Shown: one piece after another, positions 16,655 through 25,132 of the stretch
Layout: every line of letters begins with the position of its first letter
Numbering within the stretch: the stretch's first letter is position 1
From: Mycobacterium sp. DL
Lineage (GTDB): Bacteria > Actinomycetota > Actinomycetes > Mycobacteriales > Mycobacteriaceae
Direction of reading: 5' to 3'
Assembly (NCBI RefSeq): GCF_039729195.1
Contig: NZ_CP155796.1
Span: forward strand, 2,046,001-2,110,000
Length of the DNA: 64,000 nt
Notes under the pieces: generated by a model
Seen by the model: the letters and a program-made list of their open reading frames with translations, nothing else
Database searches by the model: none
Told to the model about the DNA's origin: nothing
Made by a program: the position numbers and the translations under genes

Positions 16655-18307
16655 TCAGGCGCCGCCGGTGGCCTGCTCGCGGGCCCACCGGTAGTCGGCC
16701 TTGCCGGCCGGGCTGCGCTCGATGGTGGGCCGGAACACCACCGCTTTGGGCAGTTTGTAGCGGGCGATGACCTCGGAGGCGTGCTCGATGAGCTCTTCGG
16801 CGGTCGCCTCGGCGCCGGCGACGAGCGCGACCACGGCCACCACCTCCTGACCCCACCGCTCGCTCGGTCGGCCCGCGACCACCACGTCGGCGACCGCAGG
16901 ATGGGACGCGACCGCGGACTCCACCTCCTCGGCGAAGATCTTCTCGCCGCCGGAGTTGATCGTCACCGAATCGCGACCGAGCAGTTCCACCGAACCGTCG
17001 GACAGATGCCGGGCGCGGTCACCGGGCACCGAGTACCGCACACCGTCGATGACGGGGAACGTCGCGGCCGTCTTGACAGCGTCCCCCTTGTAGCCGAGTG
17101 GGACGTACCCGCGCTGCGCCAACCACCCCATGTCGTCGTGGCCGGGTTCGAGGATCGTGCTGAGATCCTCGGAGGCGACGGAGGTGTCCGGTCCTGCGGT
17201 GAACTTGCCGGTGGATACCGCGCCGGAGGCCGACATGTGGGTCATCTGCGCACCAGTCTCCGAGGACCCCACACCGTCGACGATCATCAGGTTGGGCTTG
17301 CTGTCGATGAGCCGTTGCTTGGCGGTCGGGGTGAGCTGTGCGCCGCCGTTGGCCACCACTGCCAGTGACGACAGATCAGCGCTCGTCCGCTCGAACGCGT
17401 CGGCCAGCGGGCGGGCCATCGCGTCGCCGACCACCGTCACCGCCAGGATCTTCTCCCGTTCGACGGTGGCCACCACGTCGTCGACGTCGAGATGGTCGGT
17501 GACGGCAGAGAACACCACCGTCTGGCCGGTGTTCATCGCGGTCAGCACGGCCCACTGAGCGGCGCCGTGCATGAGCGGCGGCAGCACCATCAGCCTGGTG
17601 TCGGGGGCAGCGACGCAGCGGGCGGTGATGTCGTCGTAGCTGGTGGCCAGTTCCCCGGTGTAGAGGCTGCGGCCACCGAAGGAGGTCATGAAGATGTCGT
17701 GCTGGCGCCACAGCACACCCTTGGGCATGCCGGTGGTCCCACCGGTGTAGAGCACGTAGAGGTCGTCGGGTGACGGTTGCACCGGCGGCGGGCCGGCAGG
17801 TCCGGTCGCCACGATCGCCTCGTAGTCGACGGCACCGGGCAGGAGGTCGTTGCCGGACTCGTCGGCGATCTGGATGAGCACCTTCAGCTGCGGCAGATCG
17901 GCCAGCACCTCGGCCAGGCGCGGGGCGAAGGCGGCGTGGTAGAGCAGCGCGGACGCGCCGGAATCGGAGAGCAGGTACTGCAGCTCGCTCTTGACGTACC
18001 GGTAGTTGACGTTGAACGGCGCGACCCGCGACCGCCACGCCCCCAGCATGCCCTCGACGTATTCGGGCCCGTTGTGGGCGTAGATGCCCAGTAGATCCTG
18101 CCCGACCTCGTGACCGCCCAACTCGGAGCGCTCGGTGTGACACCCCAGGCCCCGGGAGTGCAGGTAGGCCGCGAGCCGATTCGAACGCTCGACGATCTGC
18201 GCGTACGTGAAGCGGCGATCACCCTGGACGATGAAGTCACGATCGCCGATGACGGCCGCGACGGCATCGGCGGCGGCCGGGACGGTGAACTGAGTCGACT
18301 CGGTCAT
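16655..18307 (-). CDS. acyl-CoA synthetase (AMP-binding, FadD-like)
   Basis: 550 residues, ATG 18307. P-loop 'YTGGTTGMPKGVLW' (residues 187-200), 'DGVGSSETGAQM', 'VPGDRARHLSDGSVELLGRDS', C-terminal lysine in 'SPAGKADYRWA' (about K536). Overall layout, including the 'HTERSELGGHEVGQDLLG' insertion near residue 60, matches the ligase at 1534, so the two are paralogues with probably different acid substrates. It lies 75 bp downstream of the cysteine-hydrolase-like gene on the same strand, so the Rieske oxygenase, hydrolase-like protein and ligase are likely one transcript under operator B. Confidence 0.9.
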   Translation of the reverse strand: MTESTQFTVPAAADAVAAVIGDRDFIVQGDRRFTYAQIVERSNRLAAYLHSRGLGCHTERSELGGHEVGQDLLGIYAHNGPEYVEGMLGAWRSRVAPFNVNYRYVKSELQYLLSDSGASALLYHAAFAPRLAEVLADLPQLKVLIQIADESGNDLLPGAVDYEAIVATGPAGPPPVQPSPDDLYVLYTGGTTGMPKGVLWRQHDIFMTSFGGRSLYTGELATSYDDITARCVAAPDTRLMVLPPLMHGAAQWAVLTAMNTGQTVVFSAVTDHLDVDDVVATVEREKILAVTVVGDAMARPLADAFERTSADLSSLAVVANGGAQLTPTAKQRLIDSKPNLMIVDGVGSSETGAQMTHMSASGAVSTGKFTAGPDTSVASEDLSTILEPGHDDMGWLAQRGYVPLGYKGDAVKTAATFPVIDGVRYSVPGDRARHLSDGSVELLGRDSVTINSGGEKIFAEEVESAVASHPAVADVVVAGRPSERWGQEVVAVVALVAGAEATAEELIEHASEVIARYKLPKAVVFRPTIERSPAGKADYRWAREQATGGA

Positions 18308-18382
18308 GCGATGGACTCTAGACGCCCGCGCTCAGCGGGTAGACAGTTGGCCCGAAGTTGTATGGCCATCGGCCGCGGTCCG

Positions 18383-19003
18383 TCATCGCCTACTCCATGC
18401 CTCGATGAGATCGTCGGTGGTGGTGATCGATGCGAGCAGCGACAACGTGTTGTCGATGACGGCGTCGCAGTAGTCGTGCGGAATCCCGGCGACGGCGTCC
18501 CGTGGCAGGACCACACGATAGGCCGCGTTCACGGCATCCATGACCAGGTTGGTGATCGCGACGTTCACCGAAACGCCGACCGCCACGATGGTGCTCACCC
18601 CCAGGTTGCGCAGGATCGAATCCAGGTCCGTGCCGCCCATCGGTCCGATGCCGTGCCACCGGTGCAGCACCAGATCGGTTGGCTGAGCGTCGAGTTCGGG
18701 CACCAGTCGGGTGCCAGGGCTGTCGGGGCTGATGTCGACTCCTGCGGCGCCGAAGGCGAAGATTCTGGCGTTGTGGTTGGAACCCCGGCCGTCGGACCTG
18801 CGCTGGACCACGCAGTGCACGATGGATACGCCCGCCGCACGCGCGACGGGCAGCAGTCGGGCGATATTGGGCAGGGCTTGTCGACGGGCCGCCTCGGACA
18901 GTGTCCGCAGCCCCGCGTCCGGTCCGACGACGGCCCCCTGGCACTCCTGGGTGACGATCGCGGTGTGAGCGGGTGTCACCAGTTCGTCGAGGTCGGGCTT
19001 CAT
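18383..19003 (-). CDS. isochorismatase-fold protein with degenerate active site
   Basis: 206 residues from ATG 19003, which overlaps the Rieske stop (ATGA). Fold recognisable from 'HTAIVTQECQGAVVG', 'LLPVARAAGVSIVHCVVQR', 'GGTDLDSILRNLGVSTIVAVGVSVNVAITNLVMDAVNAAYRVVLPRDAVAG'. In true isochorismatase-family hydrolases the catalytic Asp, Lys and Cys sit in strand 1, before the 'GT-x-L' motif and in the '(T)NVCV' motif. Here strand 1 has 'VTQECQ', the Lys position is His/Arg ('VLHRWHG') and the Cys position is Ala ('NVAI'). It may be a non-hydrolytic partner of the oxygenase or use another mechanism. Function unknown. Confidence 0.75.
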   Translation of the reverse strand: MKPDLDELVTPAHTAIVTQECQGAVVGPDAGLRTLSEAARRQALPNIARLLPVARAAGVSIVHCVVQRRSDGRGSNHNARIFAFGAAGVDISPDSPGTRLVPELDAQPTDLVLHRWHGIGPMGGTDLDSILRNLGVSTIVAVGVSVNVAITNLVMDAVNAAYRVVLPRDAVAGIPHDYCDAVIDNTLSLLASITTTDDLIEAWSRR

Positions 19004-20016
19004 GCGGAGGTGACCGGTTGTCCCACCGGTGGCACGTCGTAGAACTGGGTCGCCCACTTCCGCATGGCCATATAGGGTTTCGCGTCGATCTTGGCCAGCG
19101 GCGGGTTCTCGACGTACTTCTGGTAGCGCCAGATGTCGCAGTCCTCCCACACGGTCTTGAGGAACTGTCGTTCGACCTTGGCGCGCACGCCGGCGGGCGG
19201 AATGTCGGAGGTCTCGCCGGGCAGCTTCGGCCACCAGATCGAATAGAACATGTCCGATACCTCGTCATCAACCGGTGTGCACGCGAAGATCAGCCGGTGG
19301 TTGGAGGAGCCCTCGAACGCACTCATCGCGAACCCCAGTCCGGAGAAATGGCTGTGGATACGCAACGCCATCTTGTCGGGGTCGTCGCTGCGGACGTCCG
19401 GCCAGCCGGTGAGGAAGCGCCATTCTTCATCGACGTGCTCCCAGTGCAGACACACCGGTGTGACGGAGGCGCCGTGCACATACCGGAAATGTGAACTGTC
19501 GGGACCGTTCTCGGCGACGATCTGCGGGTGCACCGGAACGGCGTCGGCGCGGCTGGAGAACTCCGGATACGGACGGTAGTAGGCGCCGGCGTCGGTCTCG
19601 AACTGGGGGAACTTGAGAAAGATGTCCGGCAGTTCCCACTGCGGTTCCTTGCCCTGGGGCTGGTACCACATGAAGATGCAGCCGTACTGTTCCCTGACCG
19701 GATAGGTCCGCAACCTCAAGCCCCGATTGGGGCGATCCGGCTGATAGGGGATGTAGCGGTTGGAACCGTCGGGGCCCCAGCGCCAGCCGTGGAACGGGCA
19801 CTCCACACAATCGCCCACGACCTTGCCGCCGTGCCCGATGTGGGCGCCGAGATGCTTGCAGTGTGCTTCGAGGACGTGCAGTTCGCCCGACTCGTCACGG
19901 TAGGCCGCCAGGTCCTCACCGAAGTAGTGCAGCGCCTTGACATCGCCGACTTCGAACTCCGCCGACCATCCGATCATGAACCATCCGGTGACCTTCCAGG
20001 TGAATGGGACCTTCAC
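19000..20016 (-). CDS. Rieske non-heme iron oxygenase, KshA-like oxygenase subunit
   Basis: 338 residues from GTG 20016 with GGAGG 5 bp upstream (complement 20022-20026). Rieske centre 'CKHLGAHIGHGGKVVGDC..CPFHGWRWG' (C-x-H and C-x2-H), mononuclear iron motif 'DSSHFRYVHG' (D-x2-H-x4-H), and a KshA-like C-terminal region 'TVWEDCDIWRYQKYVENPP..' with 'KWATQFYD'. KshA enzymes are 3-ketosteroid 9-alpha-hydroxylase oxygenases that need a separate reductase (KshB); no reductase is in the window. Substrate may be steroid-like or another polycyclic/terpenoid molecule. It is divergent from the flavin monooxygenase over operator B. Confidence 0.88.
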   Translation of the reverse strand: MKVPFTWKVTGWFMIGWSAEFEVGDVKALHYFGEDLAAYRDESGELHVLEAHCKHLGAHIGHGGKVVGDCVECPFHGWRWGPDGSNRYIPYQPDRPNRGLRLRTYPVREQYGCIFMWYQPQGKEPQWELPDIFLKFPQFETDAGAYYRPYPEFSSRADAVPVHPQIVAENGPDSSHFRYVHGASVTPVCLHWEHVDEEWRFLTGWPDVRSDDPDKMALRIHSHFSGLGFAMSAFEGSSNHRLIFACTPVDDEVSDMFYSIWWPKLPGETSDIPPAGVRAKVERQFLKTVWEDCDIWRYQKYVENPPLAKIDAKPYMAMRKWATQFYDVPPVGQPVTSA

Positions 20017-20063
20017 AGATGCCTCCCTCGTGGTCGCCGAAATCGGCGCGCATTCGGAGGCAA

Positions 20064-20082
20064 TACTGTAATAGTTACAGTA
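20064..20082. promoter_or_regulatory. operator site B of the TACTGTAA-N3-TTACAGTA regulon
   Basis: TACTGTAA and TTACAGTA are perfect 8-bp reverse complements around TAG, identical in the half-sites to site A. It lies between the divergent Rieske oxygenase (start 20016) and Baeyer-Villiger-type monooxygenase (start 20123). Confidence 0.75.
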
Positions 20083-20122
20083 GCTTGGCAAGCGGCCCGA
20101 ACAGCCGATCCCGGCGAGGAAG

Positions 20123-21736
20123 GTGACAGCACACGTGGACGTGATCGTCATCGGCGCCGGTTTCTCCGGGCTGTACGCGTTGCATCGACTGCGTGAACTG
20201 GGGTTCCGGGCGCACGTGCTGGAGAAAGCCCACAACGTCGGCGGCACTTGGTTGTTCAACCGCTATCCGGGCGCACGCTGCGACATCGAGAGCATCGAAT
20301 ATTCCTACAGCTTCTCCGAGGAGATCGAGCAGGAGTGGGTGTGGACCGAGACGATGCCGGCCCAGCCCGAGATCGAGGCCTACCTGAACTTCGTCGCGGA
20401 CCGATTGGATCTGCGTCGCGACATCTCGTTCGGCACCGAGGTCGTCTCGATGAGGTACGACGAGGACGCCGCGGTGTGGACGGTCGAGACCGCAACGGGT
20501 CAGTCGTTCGTCGCGCCGTTCGTGGTGGCCGCATCGGGCATCCTGTCGGTGCCTCTGGAGCCCGCCGTCGACGGAATGGACACCTTCGCCGGGACATCGC
20601 TGTTCACCAGTCGCTGGCCTGCGGACGACATCGACCTCAGCGGCAAGCGGGTCGGTGTGATCGGTACCGGATCCACCGGCGTGCAACTGATCCCGGTCGT
20701 GGCGCGCCGGGCCGAACACCTCTCGGTGTTCCAGCGCTCACCGGCCTACACGCTGCCCTGGCGGGTCCGTGCCTTCGAGCCCGGTGAACTCGACGAGTTG
20801 AAGCGCAACTACGGGCAGATCCGCGAGGTGCAGCGTCAGCATCCCGTCGGCGCGGCCCGGCTCAGTGCCTTCTCGGTGCTGCTGGACATGCTCGTCAAGC
20901 CGCCGATCAAGGGTGCCTCCCGCGAAGAACAGGTGCGCGCGGTCGAAGAGCACGGCGTCATGGGTGCGCTCAGCTGGGGTGACATCTTCTTCGACATCGA
21001 GGCCAACCAGATGGCGGGGAGGCTCTACGGGGAGGCGGTGGCCCGCATCGTCGAGGACCCTGACACCGCCGCGGCCCTGACTCCGACGCATCCGTTCGGC
21101 TGCAAACGTCCGATCATCGACCAGGGTTACTACGAAACGTTCAACCGGGACAACGTGACCCTGGTCGATCTGCGAAAAAACCCCATCATCAGCGTCACGC
21201 CCGAGGGCATCCGAACCGAGCGGGAACTCCACGAACTCGACGTGATCATCTACGCAACCGGTTTCGACGCGATGACCGGTGCGCTGACCCGTATAGACGT
21301 CCGCGGTCGAGGGGCGATGTCACTGGCCGAATTCTGGGGCACGGAGGGGCCGTACTCGTATCTCGGCATCGCGGTCTCCGGATTTCCGAACCTGTTCATC
21401 ATCCAGGCTCCGGGAAGCCCATCGGCGGCCACCAATTTCGTCGCCGCGCTCGAGCAGCACGTGGAGTGGATCGGCGAGTGCCTGTCGCATCTGCGTGCGC
21501 ACGGTCACCGCACCATCGAGGCGCTGCCGAACGCGCAACGCGAATGGATCGAGCACACGACGGCGTTGGTGGCGCCGACGGTCTTGGTCCACCCGACGTG
21601 CAACTCCTGGTACAACGGCGGCAACGTCCCGGGCAAGAAGCGGATGTACATGGGCTACACCGCGGGCATTCCGGAGTACCGCAGACGCTGCGACGAGATC
21701 GCAGCGGCGGGTTACACCGGGTTCGAGCTCGGATGA
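20123..21736 (+). CDS. FAD/NADPH monooxygenase of Baeyer-Villiger type, atypical fingerprint
   Basis: 537 residues, GTG start with GCGAGGAAGG upstream. First Rossmann motif 'VIGAGFSGLYALHRL' binds FAD, 'GGTWLFNRYPGARCDIESIEYSYSF' follows, and the second Rossmann 'GKRVGVIGTGSTGVQLIPVVA' binds NADPH. The type I BVMO fingerprint F-x-G-x3-H-x3-W-P is present as 'FAGTSLFTSRWP', with Phe in place of the conserved His. These enzymes convert ketones to esters or lactones, which the following alpha/beta hydrolase could open. The gene is coupled to that hydrolase (ATGA overlap). A second, more canonical homologue is at 61947. Confidence 0.87.
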   Translation: MTAHVDVIVIGAGFSGLYALHRLRELGFRAHVLEKAHNVGGTWLFNRYPGARCDIESIEYSYSFSEEIEQEWVWTETMPAQPEIEAYLNFVADRLDLRRDISFGTEVVSMRYDEDAAVWTVETATGQSFVAPFVVAASGILSVPLEPAVDGMDTFAGTSLFTSRWPADDIDLSGKRVGVIGTGSTGVQLIPVVARRAEHLSVFQRSPAYTLPWRVRAFEPGELDELKRNYGQIREVQRQHPVGAARLSAFSVLLDMLVKPPIKGASREEQVRAVEEHGVMGALSWGDIFFDIEANQMAGRLYGEAVARIVEDPDTAAALTPTHPFGCKRPIIDQGYYETFNRDNVTLVDLRKNPIISVTPEGIRTERELHELDVIIYATGFDAMTGALTRIDVRGRGAMSLAEFWGTEGPYSYLGIAVSGFPNLFIIQAPGSPSAATNFVAALEQHVEWIGECLSHLRAHGHRTIEALPNAQREWIEHTTALVAPTVLVHPTCNSWYNGGNVPGKKRMYMGYTAGIPEYRRRCDEIAAAGYTGFELG

Positions 21737-22854
21737 GAATCACAGAACGCGCCTGGCGCATCGGGCGGGACTTCGGCGGCGTGCTGCCGCGGGCGCATGC
21801 GGCGGTGTCGGCCACCGGAGAGTGGAACCCCTTGTCGGTGAACGGTGCTCGTCAACTCGGCGAAGTAGTGCTCGACGAACTCGCGCTGTCGGGGATGACG
21901 TTGACCGCTCCGCCGCCGAAGCTGGAGCGGTCCGTCGACTCCTGCAGATCCGCTGCTGACGAGTTGTCCGGCGCCGGGTTGGCGGGTGCGAATTCCGAAC
22001 CGAGTCCGTTGCACGTCGCATCCGTGCATCGCCGTCGATGGGCCCGGCACACCTACGAACAGCTGACGTTCGAGCACGATCCTGCGCTCCCGTACTCGCT
22101 GAGTGCCGAGGGTTTCGGCGGTCCCGCGACAGCCGTCGTGCACCTCTGTCGAACAGGTGAGGGCCGGCGGCCGTGGCTGGTATGGGTGCACGGGGCGGGT
22201 CAGGGCCAGCCGACCGATCTGCTGTTCTCTCGGGCGCGCCGCCTCCAGGAGGAATTCGGGTTCAACATCGCACTCCCCGTCCAGCCGGGATGCGGGGTGC
22301 GACGCAGTGCGTGGCCCGCGTACCCGAACATGGACCCGCTGGCCAATGTCGCCGGCATGATGCGCGCGGTCTCCGAGGTGCGCGCGGTGCTGCGATGGCT
22401 GCGCCCGCAGGCGAGCGCGATCGCGGTGTCGGGGGTGTCGATGGGAAGCCCGGTGGCAGGTCTGGTGTCCCACCTCGAACCCGTCGACGCCGTGGCGGTG
22501 TACACCCCGATATCCGGCCTGAACGCGATGATCGGGGCACACCTCGGCCGGTGGGGTCCATCGGTGCGGGACACCGTCGAGTTGTTGCAGTCCGACGTGG
22601 TGGAACAGCTGATGTCGGCCGTCGACTACCGGTCCGTCGAGCCGACCGCGCCGCCGGATCGGCGGCTCATCGTCGGGGCGCGGCACGACCGGATGGCCAC
22701 ACCGGAAGCCGCGCTTGCGCTTCACCGGCAGTGGGGCGGCCAGTTGCACTGGCATCCGGGCAGTCACGTCGGCCATCTGTTCGCCGGGGGCGTTCAGGCC
22801 GCGTCGGAACGTTGGCTGCGGAAGGTCAGCGAGTTGAGCCGTAGTCGCGAATGA
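21733..22854 (+). CDS. alpha/beta hydrolase (probable ester/lactone hydrolase)
   Basis: 373 residues from ATG 21733 overlapping the monooxygenase stop; the longer open frame is inside that gene. Hydrolase features: oxyanion region 'WLVWVHGAGQGQPTD', nucleophile elbow 'AVSGVSMGSPVAG' (G-x-S-x-G), acid region 'RLIVGARHDRMATPEAAL' (Asp candidate) and 'HPGSHVGHLFAGG' (His). It has an N-terminal ~100-residue extension without recognised features. A BVMO followed by a hydrolase is a classical ketone-to-ester-to-acid pair, so ring opening is the likely role (inference). Its 3' end overlaps the convergent TetR gene by 29 bp. Confidence 0.82.
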   Translation: MRITERAWRIGRDFGGVLPRAHAAVSATGEWNPLSVNGARQLGEVVLDELALSGMTLTAPPPKLERSVDSCRSAADELSGAGLAGANSEPSPLHVASVHRRRWARHTYEQLTFEHDPALPYSLSAEGFGGPATAVVHLCRTGEGRRPWLVWVHGAGQGQPTDLLFSRARRLQEEFGFNIALPVQPGCGVRRSAWPAYPNMDPLANVAGMMRAVSEVRAVLRWLRPQASAIAVSGVSMGSPVAGLVSHLEPVDAVAVYTPISGLNAMIGAHLGRWGPSVRDTVELLQSDVVEQLMSAVDYRSVEPTAPPDRRLIVGARHDRMATPEAALALHRQWGGQLHWHPGSHVGHLFAGGVQAASERWLRKVSELSRSRE

Positions 22855-23443
22855 GCCGCCGCCGAAGATATTTCAGCTCGGTCTGGAGATCGTAGCCCGC
22901 CGTGAGCACGAGCCAGAGGTAGGCGATGCCGTACACCGCTGAGCTGATGTCGTTGACGGCGCGTGTGACGTCGACGTCGGGTCGCACCGAACCATCGGCG
23001 ACCCCCTTCTCGAGTCCGGCTCTGACCCGTCGCATGCCGACGTCGAGCTGGCCCAACGAGCGGGGGCGCAGTGCCGAGGTGCTCTTGACGGCCTCGAACG
23101 CTGCGACGAACATCGCGCGGAGAAGCTCGGGATCGTCAGCGGCGAGCTGCCCGATCCGGTCCAGGTGTGCGAGCGCGTGCTCGAGGCCGGTGGCGTCGGG
23201 GTCGAGGTCGGGGCTGAGCGCTGCCATGTACTCGCGCATGAAGATTGCATCGAGGACGGCGTCCTTGCTGCCGTATCGAGCGTGCACCATCGCCCGGCTG
23301 TATCCGGCCCGGCGGCCGATTTCCGCGGCAGTTGTTGCTTCCCAACCTTTTTCGATGATCAGCTCGGCCGCCGCGCGGGCCAGTTTACGGCTGGAGATCT
23401 CGACCCGTTCCGGCTGTGTCAGGCCGCGACTGGGGGTGGGCAC
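22826..23443 (-). CDS. TetR/AcrR-family transcriptional regulator
   Basis: 205 residues, GTG 23443 with TAATAT 6 nt upstream, so probably leaderless. N-terminal HTH 'AAAELIIEKGWEATTAAEIGRRAGYSRAMVHARYGSKDAVLDAIF' is the TetR_N domain; the helical C-terminal part (about residues 70-200) is the ligand/dimer domain. It is the only regulator gene in the first 30 kb, so it is the best local candidate to bind the six TACTGTAA-N3-TTACAGTA sites, although no such site lies at its own promoter. The ligand would be a pathway intermediate, perhaps a CoA ester. Confidence 0.88.
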   Translation of the reverse strand: MPTPSRGLTQPERVEISSRKLARAAAELIIEKGWEATTAAEIGRRAGYSRAMVHARYGSKDAVLDAIFMREYMAALSPDLDPDATGLEHALAHLDRIGQLAADDPELLRAMFVAAFEAVKSTSALRPRSLGQLDVGMRRVRAGLEKGVADGSVRPDVDVTRAVNDISSAVYGIAYLWLVLTAGYDLQTELKYLRRRLIRDYGSTR

Positions 23444-23449
23444 CCTTGC

Positions 23450-23455
23450 ATATTA
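23450..23455 (-). promoter_or_regulatory. -10 box TAATAT of the TetR gene (leaderless)
   Basis: TAATAT on the minus strand, 6 nt before GTG 23443, fits the mycobacterial TANNNT -10 with transcription starting at the start codon. Confidence 0.5.
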
Positions 23456-23476
23456 GACGACCGACAATTATGTTAC

Positions 23477-23701
23477 TTGCGATGCGTCAAATATGTGGCG
23501 GGGCAACTCGATGGTGACTACGGGTTCGACGAGGCATGGCGGCAGTACCGATGCGCGGCCGTCTACCTGATGGTGCTCCCCGTCATCACCCTCAACGGCT
23601 GGGATGTGTTGCCCGAGCGGTCCCGTCGGCTCTGCCTGGCTCTCACCGACCGCGCGATCGCCGCGATCGACGACATCGACGCCCTGGAGGTGTTCGGATG
23701 A
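23477..23701 (+). pseudogene. 3' remnant of a kinase-like phosphotransferase (EcK/APH family)
   Basis: An open frame of about 70 codons ends at TGA 23699-23701 and reads 'DEAWRQYRCAAVYLMVLPVITLNGWDVLPERSRRL', then 'LTDRAIAAIDDIDALEVFG'. This resembles the last helices of mycobacterial ecdysteroid-kinase-like phosphotransferases, which are normally 350-400 residues; all catalytic parts are missing. TTG 23477 or GTG 23495 could start a short peptide, but no ribosome-binding site is visible. Its stop overlaps the ATG of the SnoaL-like gene, so the remnant still keeps operon-type coupling. Probably the scar of a deletion between the TetR gene and this operon. Confidence 0.6.
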
Positions 23702-24075
23702 CCCGCTCGGCGCGGGAGGTGGTGGAACTGTACAACCTCGTGGTGTGGAACGAACGCGACTTCGCGCTCGCCGAAGAACTGCTGGGCGACTCGGTGATCC
23801 GACACGACGCGGGGGAGGAGGCGACGACGCTGACCCACGACGAGGCGGTGGCGCGCGTCGTCGACCACTGGGAGATGTTCGAGACGATCCGGTTCGACCT
23901 CAACCTCGTTGTCGCCGGTGACGACGACGAGCACGTGGCTATCGTCTACCAGTCGCCGATGACGCTGAAGGACGGCACCGAGACCACCGTCGCCAGCATG
24001 GAGATCTTCCGGGTCGTCGACGGCAGGATCACCGAGGTCTGGAATTGCGGCTACAAGCAAGGAGTTTGGGCGTGA
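23698..24075 (+). CDS. SnoaL/NTF2-like protein
   Basis: 125 residues from ATG 23698. The fold is indicated by 'SAREVVELYNLVVWNERDFALAEELLGDSVIRHDAGE' and 'EIFRVVDGRITEVWNCGYKQGVWA', typical of NTF2-like cone-shaped proteins with ligand-binding pockets. Some members are polyketide cyclases, hydratases, isomerases or binding proteins; the catalytic residues cannot be assigned. It is coupled at both ends: ATGA with the upstream remnant and GTGA with the LLM oxidoreductase downstream. A role in handling the same substrate as the flavin- or F420-dependent neighbour is inferred. Confidence 0.82.
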   Translation: MTRSAREVVELYNLVVWNERDFALAEELLGDSVIRHDAGEEATTLTHDEAVARVVDHWEMFETIRFDLNLVVAGDDDEHVAIVYQSPMTLKDGTETTVASMEIFRVVDGRITEVWNCGYKQGVWA

Positions 24076-25118
24076 ACGAACGTGTGCTCGATGAACTCGG
24101 CTACTACCTGCTGGCCGGTGCCGGGGGTGAGGGCCCGGCCGCCCTGATGGACGAGGCGCGGCGCGGTGAGGAGTTGGGCTTCGGCACCGGATTCATCTCG
24201 GAACGCTGGAACGTCAAAGAGGCGTCGTCGCTGACCGGGGCCGCACTTGCGGTGACCAGTCGGATGCAGATCGCCACCGCTGCAACCAATCACAACACCC
24301 GCCATCCGTTGATCACCGGATCGTGGGCGACCACGATGCACCGGCTGTCCGGCGGCCGCTTCACCCTGGGCCTCGGGCGCGGCATCGCGGCGATGTACAA
24401 CGCGTTCGGTGTGCCCGCGGTGACCACGGCGCAGATGGAGGACTTCGCCCAGGTTATGCGCAAGCTCTGGCACGGCGAGCTGATCTTCGGCCACGACGGG
24501 CCGATCGGCAAATATCAGGTGCTGTTCCTCGACCCCGACTTCGACGAGGACATCAGGTTGGCCCTCGTCGCGTTCGGTCCGCAGACGCTGGCGCTGGGGG
24601 GACGGGAGTTCGACGACGTCATCCTGCACACCTACTTCACTCCCGAGACCCTGCAGCGCGCGGTGAAGACGGTCAAGGACGCTGCGGAGCAGGCCGGACG
24701 CGACCCCGCCAGCGTGAAGGTCTGGTCGTGCTTCGCGACCGTCGGCGACCATCTCCCCGAGGAACTGCGGCTGAAGAAGACCGTCGCGCGACTGGCCACC
24801 TACCTGCAGGGCTACGGTGACCTGCTGGTGAACACCAATGGCTGGGATACCGCTGTGCTGAAGCGCTTCCGCGACGACCCGGTGGTCCAGTCGATCCCCG
24901 GTGGCATCGACCACAAGGCCACCTCCGAGCAGATCGAACACATCGCCACGCTGATCCCCGAGGAATGGCTGGAGCCGTCGGCCACCGGGTCGGCGCAGCG
25001 GTGCGTCGACCGCGTGCGCAAGGAGTTCGACTACGGCGCCGACGCGGTGATCATGCATGGGGCGACCCCCGACGAACTCGAGCCGATCGTCGCCGCGTAC
25101 CGCGCCACCGACGGCTGA
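24072..25118 (+). CDS. LLM-class F420-dependent oxidoreductase
   Basis: 348 residues from GTG 24072 overlapping the previous stop. Luciferase-like fold: 'EARRGEELGFGTGFISERWN', 'IATAATNHNTRHPLITGSWATTMHRLSGGRFTLGLGRGIAAMYNAFG', and the C-terminal '..YGADAVIMHGATPDELEPIVAAYR'. The sequence style (TIGR03857-like) is mainly mycobacterial and these proteins are predicted to use F420. Likely a hydride transfer on a ketone, alcohol or double bond. No operator site is seen upstream of its operon. Confidence 0.85.
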   Translation: MNERVLDELGYYLLAGAGGEGPAALMDEARRGEELGFGTGFISERWNVKEASSLTGAALAVTSRMQIATAATNHNTRHPLITGSWATTMHRLSGGRFTLGLGRGIAAMYNAFGVPAVTTAQMEDFAQVMRKLWHGELIFGHDGPIGKYQVLFLDPDFDEDIRLALVAFGPQTLALGGREFDDVILHTYFTPETLQRAVKTVKDAAEQAGRDPASVKVWSCFATVGDHLPEELRLKKTVARLATYLQGYGDLLVNTNGWDTAVLKRFRDDPVVQSIPGGIDHKATSEQIEHIATLIPEEWLEPSATGSAQRCVDRVRKEFDYGADAVIMHGATPDELEPIVAAYRATDG

Positions 25119-25132
25119 CGCCGCACACGGGG

